From contig JBBQKU010000040.1 of assembly GCA_038327195.1 (NCBI GenBank), positions 1 to 38,843 on the forward strand: a DNA stretch of 38,843 bases. Direction: 5' to 3'. Under the pieces are notes generated by a model. It had not been told where the DNA came from. It made no database searches and saw only the letters and a program-made list of their open reading frames with translations. The position numbers and the translations under genes were made by a program. Origin of the DNA: UBA4416 sp038327195. GTDB lineage: Bacteria; Bacteroidota; Bacteroidia; B-17B0; Aurantibacillaceae. How positions within the stretch are numbered: position 1 is the first letter of the stretch; the number at the start of each line of letters is the position of its first letter. Shown in pieces: positions 16,419 through 25,344 of this stretch.

Positions 16419-18497
16419 ATGATCCATAATAAATTTTTAAAACCAGTTTTACTTTTTGTAGTAATTAGTTTAAGTTCATTTTCTGTTTACCAATTTGGTA
16501 AAAATCATTTATTATTAGAAATGCTGATGTCGGCTCTCGACCAAGCGCATTATAGTCCATTAAAAATTAACGATGAGTTTAGTGAAAAGGCATTTACGTT
16601 GTATTTAAAACGTTTAGATACAAATAAAAAGTTTTTGATGAAAGAAGATGTTGAAGCTTTGGCTAAATACAAAAAAAGTATTGATGATGAAATTCAAAAT
16701 GGAACTTTAGATTTTTATAATTTATCAGCTAAATTAATTGCTGAAAGAATTAAAGAGAAAGAAACATGGAGCAAAGAAATTTTATCAAAACCATTAGATT
16801 ATAGTGTTGATGAAGAATATCAAACAGATGGTGATAAAACAACATACGCAAGTTCAGTTGAAGATTTAAAAATTGAATGGGCTAAAATGTTGAAATATCA
16901 AGTATTAAGTAGATTAGATGAGGCAATGACCAATCAGGAAAAAGCGAAAGCAAAAAAAGATACTATATTTATTGAAAAATCATTTGATAGTTTAGAAGTT
17001 GATGCTCGTCGTAAAACTTTAAAAGGAAATGAAGATTGGTTTAAGAGATTATCTAAAATATCTTCGAAAGACAGATACAGCGCTTATTTAAATACAATTA
17101 CTGGGTTATATGATCCACATACTGAATATTTTGCTCCAAAAGATAAAAAGAAATTTGACCAAAGTATGAGTGGACAATTTGAAGGTATTGGTGCACGTTT
17201 GCAGTCAAAAGATGGGATTTTGAAAGTTTCTGAAATTATTGTTGGTTCACCTTCATTTAAACAAGGTGAATTAAAAGCTGGTGATGAAATTCATAAAGTA
17301 GCGCAAGGTGCAAACGAACCAAAGGATATTACCGATATGGATATGGATGACGCCATTGAATTAATAAAGGGTAAAAAAGGAACAGAAGTAAGATTAACTG
17401 TAAAAAAACCTGATGCATCGTTTAAAGTAATTACAATTATTAGAGATGTTATTGAAATGGAAGAAACCTATGCGAAATCAGCAATTTTAAATAATAAAAA
17501 GAAAATAGGTTACATCTATTTACCTATGTTTTATGCTGATTTTACGCGTAATGGTGCCCATAGATGTTCGGATGATATAAGAAAAGAAGTGGAGAAATTA
17601 AAAAAAGAAGGAGTTGAAGGTATAATCATTGACTTAAGAGATAATGGTGGTGGCTCTTTGCAAGAAGTGGTTGAAATGGGTGGATTATTTGTTCCTAAAG
17701 GACCTATGGTTCAAGTTAAAGGAAAAGCAGGTGCTCCAAATATTATGGAAAATAAATATTCAAAAGTTGTTTGGGATGGTCCATTAGCTGTTATGATTAA
17801 TCATGGTTCAGCTTCAGCATCTGAGATTTTAGCAGCAGCTATTCAAGATTATAAAAGAGGTGTAATTATTGGAACTCAAAGTTTTGGAAAAGGTACCGTT
17901 CAATCATTTTTAGATTTAGATCAATATGTGTTACCTCAATTTGATAGTTTACGCCCTTTAGGTTCTGTGAAAATAACGATGCAAAAGTTTTACCGAGTTA
18001 ATGGTGGTGCAACTCAATTAAAAGGTGTAATGCCGGATGTGGCTTTACCGGATCCTTATGAGTTTTTAGAAGTTGGTGAAAAAGATATGGATTATCCTAT
18101 GCCTTGGGACGAAATTTCGAAAGCTACTTATCAGGAATTTTCAACCATTAATTATGACAAAGTAAAAAAAGCAAGTTCGGAACGTGTAAAACAAAGCGCT
18201 GCTTTTAAATTAATTGATGCTGAAGCAAGAGAATTAAAAGCTAAAAAAGATGATACAAAATACAATCTAAAATTAGAAAAATACAGATCGGAAATGAAAC
18301 AGTTACGCGAACAAAACAAAAAATATGATAGCTTAAAACAAGAAATAAAAGGCTTTACAGCAGATATTGTTCTGGTTGATAAAGAAAATATGAAAGCTGA
18401 CACTGTGAAATTAAACAAAGAAGTTAAATGGACTAAAAACATTGCTAAAGACAATTATATTTTTGAAACTAGTAATGTTTTAAATGACATGAAGTAG
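16419..18497 (+). CDS. tail-specific (C-terminal processing) serine protease, S41A family
   Basis: This periplasmic protease degrades or trims proteins from the C-terminus. The 692-residue protein has an N-terminal hydrophobic signal segment, an extended helical domain, a PDZ domain (about 245-330, beginning FEGIGARLQS) and the S41 catalytic core. The nucleophile is S466 in GSASASE and the general base is K491 in FGKGTVQ, 25 residues apart as in E. coli Tsp. IDLRDNGGGSL is also typical. The C-terminal Lys/Glu-rich part resembles the Prc/Tsp tail. The ATG at 16419 is preferred to a TTG at 16413 that lies in the -7 element. The gene is single, followed by its own terminator. Confidence 0.93.
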   Translation: MIHNKFLKPVLLFVVISLSSFSVYQFGKNHLLLEMLMSALDQAHYSPLKINDEFSEKAFTLYLKRLDTNKKFLMKEDVEALAKYKKSIDDEIQNGTLDFYNLSAKLIAERIKEKETWSKEILSKPLDYSVDEEYQTDGDKTTYASSVEDLKIEWAKMLKYQVLSRLDEAMTNQEKAKAKKDTIFIEKSFDSLEVDARRKTLKGNEDWFKRLSKISSKDRYSAYLNTITGLYDPHTEYFAPKDKKKFDQSMSGQFEGIGARLQSKDGILKVSEIIVGSPSFKQGELKAGDEIHKVAQGANEPKDITDMDMDDAIELIKGKKGTEVRLTVKKPDASFKVITIIRDVIEMEETYAKSAILNNKKKIGYIYLPMFYADFTRNGAHRCSDDIRKEVEKLKKEGVEGIIIDLRDNGGGSLQEVVEMGGLFVPKGPMVQVKGKAGAPNIMENKYSKVVWDGPLAVMINHGSASASEILAAAIQDYKRGVIIGTQSFGKGTVQSFLDLDQYVLPQFDSLRPLGSVKITMQKFYRVNGGATQLKGVMPDVALPDPYEFLEVGEKDMDYPMPWDEISKATYQEFSTINYDKVKKASSERVKQSAAFKLIDAEARELKAKKDDTKYNLKLEKYRSEMKQLREQNKKYDSLKQEIKGFTADIVLVDKENMKADTVKLNKEVKWTKNIAKDNYIFETSNVLNDMK

Positions 18498-18518
18498 AAT
18501 TAAATATATTAATTTTTG

Positions 18519-18572
18519 ACACCTGTTAGGTTTTATAAGCATTAGCTGACAAACTTGACAGGTGTTTTTTTT
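18519..18572 (+). terminator. intrinsic terminator of the protease gene
   Basis: ACACCTGTTAGGTTT (18519-18533) pairs with AAACTTGACAGGTGT (18551-18565) over 15 bp including two G-U wobbles, around a 17-nt loop, and runs into eight Ts. It lies about 20 nt after the stop codon. Confidence 0.8.
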
Positions 18573-18587
18573 GCTATGATAAATTGA

Positions 18588-18619
18588 TTTGAGTTTATTT
18601 GTTTTAAATCTTATTTTTA
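18588..18619 (+). promoter_or_regulatory. possible promoter of the small secreted-protein gene
   Basis: TTTG (18588-18591), a 20-nt spacer and TATTTTTA (18612-18619) fit the Bacteroidota layout with one mismatch at the last base of the -7 element. Confidence 0.35.
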
Positions 18620-18658
18620 TATTATTAATTGTGTAAAAAAAAGAGTCAGATTACCCTT

Positions 18659-19186
18659 ATGAGGATTATTATAATAATGTTTTGTATGTTTTTAAGCTTG
18701 ATTCTTAAAAGTCAAAGCTTTGGTGTTGTTTTTACATCTGGTATTAACACTATGAGGGATGTTACCAAAGAGATGGATAAGGAAATTAGAAAGGGAGTAA
18801 ATAAGAAAGTTATCACACAAAGTTCAAATACTAAGATTGGAGATACTTTGACTTATGTTGTACTACATAATACAGATGGATTTACAGTAAAATATACCTT
18901 TAATATAAAAGAAAATGAAGAAGAGTATTGTGATTTTGAGCAATATATTTTTGATTGTGGCCCTTGTTCTCAAAAGCATTTAAAGGAGTTTATTAAACTT
19001 TGCGAATTTCGACAAAAGACTGAATTTGTATATGTTTCCAACTATGTTTATAAAACAGAAATGACTGTAAGTTATAAATTAGGAACTAAGGATTGTTTAA
19101 TATTAACTTTTAAAAATATGGATTTGTTTAAAAGAGAATATAAAAAAATCTATAATAATTTACCTAAACCTTTGCCTGAATCTTAA
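18659..19186 (+). CDS. secreted protein of unknown function
   Basis: I do not recognise this gene. Starting at the ATG at 18659 gives 175 residues with a signal peptide (MRIIIIMFCMFLSLILKSQS). A TTG ten codons upstream would put charged residues in front and is less likely. The mature part is mixed alpha/beta with a CGPCSQKHLKEF segment in its middle. The CxxC spacing recalls thioredoxin-like active sites, but the surroundings do not fit that fold. It is a single gene between the protease terminator and a convergent gene 5 nt away. Confidence 0.65.
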   Translation: MRIIIIMFCMFLSLILKSQSFGVVFTSGINTMRDVTKEMDKEIRKGVNKKVITQSSNTKIGDTLTYVVLHNTDGFTVKYTFNIKENEEEYCDFEQYIFDCGPCSQKHLKEFIKLCEFRQKTEFVYVSNYVYKTEMTVSYKLGTKDCLILTFKNMDLFKREYKKIYNNLPKPLPES

Positions 19187-19191
19187 AATTA

Positions 19192-20163
19192 TTATTTAGG
19201 ATTATAAACTGGAGTTTGTTTTTCTGGGTTTGGTTTTTTTACGTTATCGTTTTTGTCTTTCACGTTTTTAATGTCAATAGCTGGTTCATAATCCCATCTT
19301 CCTTTTTTTAAATTGAGTGCATCAAAACTTCCATCTGGCCCGTAATACTGATATTGCCCCTCTAGTAATGGATCTAAGTTATTAGGAGCTAAATGACTGA
19401 AAATAATTTGTTTTCTGTTTTCGTTGTATTTAAGGGACATTGAAACCTCAGTTGCATATTCAAACATAATACGTTTTGCAAATTTCCCTGGAAATTTAAA
19501 AACATCTTTTCCAAAAGTGGGAGTTCCATCAGATTTAAAATAAAGAACATCGATAAATTTACGTTGAGTGAGTTTATCATTTCCGTCCCAACCAATTAAT
19601 GTGTAATAATCATCTTTCGATTTTATTATTTCAACGTATAACATTCCAAACCATTTACTTGGTTCGCCAACATAGCTTTCAGGCGTTTTTATTGTGCCAG
19701 ATCTGTCAATAAGAGGATAAACAGTATAAGTTTTCGTTGTCTCATTTTTTAATTGTTGATTTGTTTCTTTTTTGAAAATATTTTTTTTAGTAATTACAGT
19801 ATTATTAACTTGTAAAAAACCAAAGTAGGCGTATGTTCCGTCGTCTTTATAGAGATTCCAGGTAATAATTCTAAATTTTTTATCTGGTGAGGTTAAAATG
19901 GAAACGTATTTTTTATTTTTTAAACTGTCAAATGGAAATAATAATGATTTTTCATTTTGTAAAATTTCACTCCAATATGAAAGTAAATTTCTATTTGCTT
20001 CAAACCGATTCGATTCTTTTTTACTAAAAAAAACACGTGGTGCAATTTTTTCTAATGAATCTTCAAAATCAATAAATTGTTGTTTCTCAATTTCAGATAA
20101 CTGAGCAGAGCATAACAATGAGATAAATGAAAATATTAGTATATAAATTGTTTTTAAAGTCAT
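19192..20163 (-). CDS. secreted protein of unknown function
   Basis: The 323-residue protein has a signal peptide ending LLCSAQ and then a long mixed alpha/beta region without recognisable catalytic motifs. The segments FRIITWNLYKDDGTYAYFGF and GWDGNDKLTQRKFIDVLYF suggest a repeated beta-rich fold. The C-terminal 30 residues are Lys/Pro/Asn-rich and probably disordered, and there is no type IX sorting domain. It lies 36 nt after the metallo-hydrolase gene in the same direction and may be the last gene of the rhomboid operon. It ends 5 nt from the convergent gene. Confidence 0.7.
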   Translation of the reverse strand: MTLKTIYILIFSFISLLCSAQLSEIEKQQFIDFEDSLEKIAPRVFFSKKESNRFEANRNLLSYWSEILQNEKSLLFPFDSLKNKKYVSILTSPDKKFRIITWNLYKDDGTYAYFGFLQVNNTVITKKNIFKKETNQQLKNETTKTYTVYPLIDRSGTIKTPESYVGEPSKWFGMLYVEIIKSKDDYYTLIGWDGNDKLTQRKFIDVLYFKSDGTPTFGKDVFKFPGKFAKRIMFEYATEVSMSLKYNENRKQIIFSHLAPNNLDPLLEGQYQYYGPDGSFDALNLKKGRWDYEPAIDIKNVKDKNDNVKKPNPEKQTPVYNPK

Positions 20164-20199
20164 TGTTTTTATAACGTAAATGTTTTATTTAAGATACAA

Positions 20200-20961
20200 T
20201 TAAATTTCGACTTGTAATCCATCGTAAGCTAATTCAATAAAATCAGGCAATTCTTTCGATACTTCAGTATGTAAACCTAACTGGTGCGAAATATGAGTGA
20301 AATAGGCCTTTTTTGGTTTTAATTCTTCCATTAGATTTATAGCTTCACTAAAAGTAAAATGTGAAAGATGTGGTTCTCTTCTTAATGCATTGATAACGAT
20401 GATTTCAGAGCCTTTAATTTTTTCTTTCTCTTCTTCTGAAATATAATTTGCATCAGTTATGTATGTAAAGTTGTTGATGCGATAAGCTTTAACAGGCATT
20501 TTAAAATGAACAACGTCTATTGGAAGTAACGTCATATCCTTTATTATAATTGGCTCATCAGTTACTGTAAATAAATCTACTTCAGGAATTCCTGGATATT
20601 TATCATCAGAAAAAATATAGGCAAACTCTCGCTTTAACGCATTTTGAACTCTTTCGGTAGCATAAACAGGCATTCGCATTTTATTAAAATAGTTGAAGGC
20701 TTTTACTTCATCTAATCCTGCAATATGATCTTTGTGTTCATGAGTAAAAACAACAGCATCCAATGTTTTTAATTCTCTTCTTAATAATTGCTGTCTAAAA
20801 TCTGGACCTGAATCAATTACAACTTTGGCAGTTTCACTTTCTATTAGAATCGAAGAACGTAAACGATTATCTTTTATGTTGGTTGATTTGCAAACAGCAC
20901 AATCGCAACAAATAATTGGTACGCCTTGAGATGTGCCTGTGCCAAGAAACGTAACTTTCAT
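20200..20961 (-). CDS. PhnP-like metallo-beta-lactamase-fold hydrolase
   Basis: The 253-residue cytoplasmic enzyme has the dinuclear metal motif H74-x-H76-x-D78-H79, the GTGTSQGVP start and the cysteine cluster C18/C19/C21/C24 that forms a separate zinc site in PhnP-type phosphodiesterases. FTHISHQLGLH near the C-terminus supplies further metal ligands. PhnP acts on cyclic ribose phosphates in phosphonate use, but no phn genes are nearby, so the substrate is open; LipB-linked and tRNase Z relatives share the fold. The start lies 1 nt after the rhomboid stop, so the two are co-transcribed. Confidence 0.88.
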   Translation of the reverse strand: MKVTFLGTGTSQGVPIICCDCAVCKSTNIKDNRLRSSILIESETAKVVIDSGPDFRQQLLRRELKTLDAVVFTHEHKDHIAGLDEVKAFNYFNKMRMPVYATERVQNALKREFAYIFSDDKYPGIPEVDLFTVTDEPIIIKDMTLLPIDVVHFKMPVKAYRINNFTYITDANYISEEEKEKIKGSEIIVINALRREPHLSHFTFSEAINLMEELKPKKAYFTHISHQLGLHTEVSKELPDFIELAYDGLQVEI

Positions 20962-20962
20962 A

Positions 20963-21607
20963 TTAATGATGTTTTATAAGTTGAAAATAAACATCTTGAT
21001 TTAGTAATCCTAATACAAGTGTAAATACAATACCGAACATTGCGCCCCAAAAGTGTGCTTCGTGCCCAATTCTATCAACAGACTCATTTCCAGTATTCCT
21101 TTTACTTAAAAAATAACTAATTCCTAAATACAAAACTCCAAACACCCATGCAGGCATAGGAATAAAAAAGAATCCTAATTCAGAGAAAGGAGAACAAGTA
21201 ATGAAACTAAAAATCAATGCATTTACAGCGCCACTTGCACCTAATGAAGTGTAGTATGAATTATTTTTGTTTTTATAATATTCAGAAATTGATGATGCGT
21301 AAATAGCTCCCGTGTATAATAAAATATACATGGCCATTCCCATTTTTTTGTTTGGCTCAAATGGAGTACCCATTAATAATGGTAATACTTGTTCTTCTAC
21401 AATTGGCCCAAACATCCACAAAGCATACATGTTAAATGCTAAATGAATGTAATCACCATGTAAAAAAGCGTGTGACAAAAATCGATAATGTTGGTTATTA
21501 TGCGCAATTGAATAAGGATGAAATATGTATTTATATTTAAGTTCAGGATTATTCATAGCGAATAATGAAAATCCAATTGTTAAAACAAGTATAGCGATGG
21601 TTATCAT
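20963..21607 (-). CDS. rhomboid family intramembrane serine protease
   Basis: The 214-residue protein has six hydrophobic segments and the rhomboid dyad: S125 in GASGAV and H185 in EAHFWGAMFG, with N59 of HLAFNMYALW as the oxyanion residue. It cleaves membrane-protein helices inside the cytoplasmic membrane. The dyad looks intact, so it should be active; the substrates are unknown. It leads a probable operon with the PhnP-like hydrolase, and the DUF4476 terminator lies just upstream. Confidence 0.92.
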   Translation of the reverse strand: MITIAILVLTIGFSLFAMNNPELKYKYIFHPYSIAHNNQHYRFLSHAFLHGDYIHLAFNMYALWMFGPIVEEQVLPLLMGTPFEPNKKMGMAMYILLYTGAIYASSISEYYKNKNNSYYTSLGASGAVNALIFSFITCSPFSELGFFFIPMPAWVFGVLYLGISYFLSKRNTGNESVDRIGHEAHFWGAMFGIVFTLVLGLLNQDVYFQLIKHH

Positions 21608-21654
21608 TTATGGAAAACTAATTTTAAGTAAAAATACTGATTTTAAAGCAATAA

Positions 21655-21681
21655 AAAAGGTTACTTAAAAAGCAACCTTTT
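21655..21681 (-). terminator. intrinsic terminator of the DUF4476 gene
   Basis: AAAAGGTT (21655-21662) and AACCTTTT (21674-21681) pair over 8 bp around an 11-nt loop. On the - strand a run of six Ts follows. It lies 21 nt after the stop of the DUF4476 gene. Confidence 0.7.
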
Positions 21682-21702
21682 AAAAATTCGAAAATTAGAA
21701 GT

Positions 21703-22674
21703 CTATTTGATTGACTCATTTAATTCAGTAACCGAGGATTCAAAAGAAAATGCATCATTTAATAAAAAATAATTATTTACATCTACACATTTTGTATAAC
21801 CTAGTTTTGCTAATTCTAATCGAGTAGCTTCAAAACTAAATAATAGCATGATGTCTTTTATTTGCGCAGCTCTTAAACAATTAGTTTTTAAAATTTGTTT
21901 TGCTGTTGTTAGTTTGGTGTCGTCAAAGCTTTGTTTACTTATAGTTTGTTTTGCAGAATTAAAGCTCGATTCAGACATTGCCATTGCACCACTACAACCT
22001 TGATTTACAGTATTTGTGTTATTAGATGTGTTTGGTTTACCAACAACTTTTGGTTGTACAGATGTATTACCATTTGTTGTTGTGGTTGTTGTGGTTGTGT
22101 AGGAAGTTGTAGTAGTAGTTGATTCTTTAACCATTCCTGGATCATTTACATTTACATTCATGTTAATACCTGGCATATTTACCCCAATGTTTACATTTCC
22201 GTTTGAACCATTTGTACCATTAGTGATTGTTGTTTGTTGAGTTGTAACGGTATTTCCAATTTCGGGCATAGGTTCAGTATTATAATGTACTTCAGGCACG
22301 TTTGCTGAAGACGGAGCTGATTGAGCGATTGGAACTTGACTAAAATAACGCAATACATTTACTAATTTATTATTACGTTTAATTTTGTACGTAACTTCTA
22401 AATATGCTTTTGACTCAGGATCTGTTACGTTTAAATATTTTTTTTCGAGAACAGGTTGTTTTGGATCTTCAAATACAATTTTGGCTCCATAATAAGGTTG
22501 TGTTAAGCCCGATATTTTAACATTAGTCATAGCAACTTCATTTTGTCTAATTCCATTAAGAATGACGTAAAATTTTAATCCATCTTCTGAAAATATAATT
22601 AAATTAGAAGAGGTTTGAGCAATAGAAGAAATAGATAAAACTGCAATTGCTAGTAAGGCGTATATTTTTTTCAT
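21703..22674 (-). CDS. secreted DUF4476-domain protein with threonine-rich linker
   Basis: The 323-residue protein has a signal peptide ending SSIAQ, an N-terminal beta-rich region (20-115) and a low-complexity linker (about 135-225) with a long Asn/Gly stretch and threonine runs. A C-terminal DUF4476 domain (about 225-320) is recognised by FDDTKLTTAKQIL, NCLRAAQIKDIM, LLFSFEATRLELAK and a VDVNNYFLLNDAFSF block. DUF4476 proteins are common in Bacteroidota but have no assigned function. It is a single gene with its own terminator. The domain call is firm. Confidence 0.85.
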   Translation of the reverse strand: MKKIYALLAIAVLSISSIAQTSSNLIIFSEDGLKFYVILNGIRQNEVAMTNVKISGLTQPYYGAKIVFEDPKQPVLEKKYLNVTDPESKAYLEVTYKIKRNNKLVNVLRYFSQVPIAQSAPSSANVPEVHYNTEPMPEIGNTVTTQQTTITNGTNGSNGNVNIGVNMPGINMNVNVNDPGMVKESTTTTTSYTTTTTTTTNGNTSVQPKVVGKPNTSNNTNTVNQGCSGAMAMSESSFNSAKQTISKQSFDDTKLTTAKQILKTNCLRAAQIKDIMLLFSFEATRLELAKLGYTKCVDVNNYFLLNDAFSFESSVTELNESIK

Positions 22675-22735
22675 AAATAGTTTTTTTTAAATATTTAAAC
22701 TTATAAAACCAATTAAGATGCCATAACTGGATTTT

Positions 22736-22743
22736 CAAATATA
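22736..22743 (-). promoter_or_regulatory. -7 promoter element of the DUF4476 gene
   Basis: On the - strand, TATATTTG matches TAnnTTTG and lies about 60 nt before the ATG at 22674. No -33 element at the usual distance. Confidence 0.35.
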
Positions 22744-22770
22744 CAAAAAATACAAAATATGTTAATTATT

Positions 22771-23055
22771 TTATAATGTGTTTAAGCTCCATGCTTCTGG
22801 CTTAGCATCAAAAAGTATTTTAGTTTTATCCCAAACTCCTTTAAATAATTCAGAATGACGATATGCTTCAATATAACTTTCATCTTTCCACAAACTGTAA
22901 GTGAAAAAAATAGTTGGATTATTAGCGTCTTGCAATAATTCAACAAATGTGCATCCTTCAACAGCAGCAATCAGTTCTTTTTTTGAATTAAATAAGGTTA
23001 TAAATTCTTCAACCAATTCTGGTTTAAAGGTCATTTTCACAAATCTCTTAATCAT
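22771..23055 (-). CDS. antibiotic biosynthesis monooxygenase (ABM)-domain protein
   Basis: The 94-residue protein is a single ABM domain, a dimeric alpha/beta barrel fold: the start IKRFVKMTFKPE, a central GCTFVELLQDANNPTIFF block, and SYIEAYRHSELFKGVW. Relatives include quinol monooxygenases and small stress proteins; no cofactor or catalytic residue can be named here. It overlaps the end of the upstream SAM hydroxide adenosyltransferase-family gene by 8 nt (23048-23055), so the two are co-translated. The family call is reasonable; the substrate is unknown. Confidence 0.8.
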   Translation of the reverse strand: MIKRFVKMTFKPELVEEFITLFNSKKELIAAVEGCTFVELLQDANNPTIFFTYSLWKDESYIEAYRHSELFKGVWDKTKILFDAKPEAWSLNTL

Positions 23056-23866
23056 AAATTTCTATAATAATTTTATCAATATGATATTTTTCAAATAATG
23101 CCTTGCTTATAACAATTTTAGTTGCTGATTGACCATTTAATGCAATTTCTAATAAATGCATTGAATTAAAAAAAGCGACAATATCGCCATGTTTTACATC
23201 ATCGTAGGTGTCATAAATTTTTTCAATTCTACTCGAAGGTAATTCTATCGAAAATCGTTTGTTCCCAATTGTTTTTTCAAATTCTTGTTTTGTAATACTC
23301 GTAATTAAATTTCCAAAATCGTCCTCGTATAAAACTTTTCCTTGCAAATTAGTTGGTGTTGCAAAACTTTCGAAATTAAATGTTTTGCAATAATCTTCGG
23401 TTGGCAAACTAAATTCTTTTAAATCAAGATTAGCCATTATTTTCATTGTTATTTCAACAAAAATATCTCTTAAATAAAAAGGGTGTTGATTTTCTTTTTC
23501 GAAATAAAGTTGATAAACAGGTTCGTTAAATTCTTTATCAATTAAAGTAAATAAACCGTTATCAGGACTTACAATAAACTGATTTTTATATTTTGTAATT
23601 AAATATCGCTTATTATCAATGCCCAAATTTGAATTTGTAGTCGAAGAACTTAAACTCTTTATTGCAAATAAATGTATTGTGTTTTCTGGAAAATAGGGTA
23701 GGGCAGATTTTAATGCAAAAGCGCCTTCTTTGTGAGCATGATGGTTTACATCACATGCTAAATCAACAATTTTACAATTTGGTTGTTTAGTATATATCAA
23801 ACCTTTAACCATTGCCAAATAAGGGTCGCGGTAGCCCAAATCGGTTGTAATGGATATAATTTGCAT
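23048..23866 (-). CDS. SAM hydroxide adenosyltransferase family protein (DUF62)
   Basis: Members of this family use water to split S-adenosylmethionine into adenosine and methionine, and are relatives of fluorinase and chlorinase. The 272-residue protein has the N-terminal SITTDLGYRDPYLAMVKG with the Asp of the family triad, VSPDNGLFTL, YLRDIFVEI and the C-terminal DDFGNLITSI and LEIALNGQSA segments. The central loop that is DPGVG-like in many members is replaced by a Ser/Thr-rich stretch, so activity should be tested rather than assumed. It is divergent from phoH and overlaps the ABM gene by 8 nt. Confidence 0.85.
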   Translation of the reverse strand: MQIISITTDLGYRDPYLAMVKGLIYTKQPNCKIVDLACDVNHHAHKEGAFALKSALPYFPENTIHLFAIKSLSSSTTNSNLGIDNKRYLITKYKNQFIVSPDNGLFTLIDKEFNEPVYQLYFEKENQHPFYLRDIFVEITMKIMANLDLKEFSLPTEDYCKTFNFESFATPTNLQGKVLYEDDFGNLITSITKQEFEKTIGNKRFSIELPSSRIEKIYDTYDDVKHGDIVAFFNSMHLLEIALNGQSATKIVISKALFEKYHIDKIIIEIYD

Positions 23867-24012
23867 CTTGAAAACTTTTTAAATGTATTCTAAAAGTAAA
23901 TATTATTTTAAGCTTACCTTTAAAATATTAACTATTTGATTAACACGATTATTAACATCTTTATGATTGACCATATAAATTAATCATTAAGAAAAAACTC
24001 ATTATAAATAGA

Positions 24013-24972
24013 ATGATAGAAAAAACGATAACGATTGATAGTATTGAACCAGTTGAAATATATGGAGTAAACGATGTAAAACTTAATGTGATAAAAAAGT
24101 TTTTCCCGAAATTAAAAATTGTTGCCAGAGGATATTCAATAAAAGCACTTGGCGAAGAGAGTGAAATAGCTCTTTTTGAGAAAAAATTAACTATGTTAGT
24201 TGAATATTACCATAAAAATGGAATTTTAACGGATACGGTTATTGAACGATTGTTAGGACAAACTGGTGATAATTTAATTCAGGCAAAAGAGGAGGCTATA
24301 GGAACAGATATTATTTTGTTTGGTAATAATGGACTTGTAATTAAAGCTCGAACCGAAAATCAGAAAAAAATGATTACATCTGTTAATAAAAATGATATGC
24401 TTTTTGCTGTTGGACCTGCAGGAACTGGTAAAACCTATACAGCAGTTGCATTAGCTGTTAGAGCTTTAAAAAATAAAGAAGTAAAAAGAATTATTTTAAC
24501 GCGTCCAGCAGTTGAAGCTGGTGAAAACTTAGGTTTTTTGCCGGGTGATTTAAAGGAAAAATTAGACCCCTATATGCAGCCATTGTATGATGCATTGTTT
24601 GATATGATTCCAATGGATAAATTGAATCAAATGATTGAAGCAAATATTATTCAAATTGCACCTTTAGCTTTTATGCGTGGACGAACATTAGATAATGCTT
24701 TTGTTATTTTAGATGAAGCCCAAAACACAACCGAAAGTCAAATGAAAATGTTCTTAACGCGAATGGGCGCAAATGCAAAATTTATTATTACAGGCGATCC
24801 ATCTCAACAAGATTTGCCTCGCAATCAACCTTCAGGACTAAATCAAGCAATTAGGTTATTAAAAAACACAAAAGATATTGACTTCGTAGAATTAACCACT
24901 GTGGATGTAATCAGACATAAATTGGTAAAAGCAATTATCGAAAAATACGAAGGAGATTCTATAAAAAAATAA
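24013..24972 (+). CDS. phoH: PhoH family ATPase
   Basis: The 319-residue cytoplasmic ATPase has Walker A GPAGTGKT (134-141, K140) and Walker B FVILDEAQ (D234-E235), the TRPAVEAGENLGFLPGD block and an N-terminal KH-like region, as in YbeZ-type PhoH proteins. These are linked to RNA metabolism and ribosome quality control. In many bacteria the partner is ybeY, which is not in this window. The gene starts the rightward run, is divergent from the SAM hydroxide adenosyltransferase-family gene, and lies 36 nt before mazG. Confidence 0.94.
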   Translation: MIEKTITIDSIEPVEIYGVNDVKLNVIKKFFPKLKIVARGYSIKALGEESEIALFEKKLTMLVEYYHKNGILTDTVIERLLGQTGDNLIQAKEEAIGTDIILFGNNGLVIKARTENQKKMITSVNKNDMLFAVGPAGTGKTYTAVALAVRALKNKEVKRIILTRPAVEAGENLGFLPGDLKEKLDPYMQPLYDALFDMIPMDKLNQMIEANIIQIAPLAFMRGRTLDNAFVILDEAQNTTESQMKMFLTRMGANAKFIITGDPSQQDLPRNQPSGLNQAIRLLKNTKDIDFVELTTVDVIRHKLVKAIIEKYEGDSIKK

Positions 24973-25008
24973 GAATAAAAAGAAATTACGTTACAATAAA
25001 TAAAAATT

Positions 25009-25335
25009 ATGCCATTACAAGAAACGCAAAAAGTAGTAGATGATTGGATTAAAAAATATGGAGTTAAGTATTTTAGTGAACTGACCAACACCGCTATTTT
25101 AATGGAAGAAGTAGGTGAAGTTGCTCGCGTAATGGCTCGCCGTTATGGCGAACAAAGTGAAAAAGAATCAGATAAAAAAGTTAATTTGGAAGATGAATTA
25201 GCAGATGTTTTATTTGTATTAGTATGTATTGCAAATCAAACAGGAATTAATTTGCAAGATGCTTTTAATAAAAACATGGAAAAGAAAACTAATCGTGATT
25301 TTGAACGACATTTGAATAATGAAAAACTTAAGTAA
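25009..25335 (+). CDS. MazG-like nucleotide pyrophosphohydrolase
   Basis: The 108-residue all-alpha protein hydrolyses nucleoside triphosphates to monophosphates, cleaning the nucleotide pool. The metal-binding signature ExxE (E34, E37 in MEEVGEV) and ExxD (E63, D66 in EDELADVLF) is complete. It is a single-domain MazG-like protein rather than the two-domain E. coli form. It sits 36 nt after phoH and 9 nt before the VWA gene, so the three are likely co-transcribed. Confidence 0.9.
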   Translation: MPLQETQKVVDDWIKKYGVKYFSELTNTAILMEEVGEVARVMARRYGEQSEKESDKKVNLEDELADVLFVLVCIANQTGINLQDAFNKNMEKKTNRDFERHLNNEKLK

Positions 25336-25344
25336 TTGATTTAA

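Noticed and set aside
21703..22674. The Thr/Asn-rich codon runs in the DUF4476 gene as a repeat array or CRISPR
   Set aside because: The runs are irregular, lie in frame in a coding linker, and have no constant repeat and variable spacer pattern.
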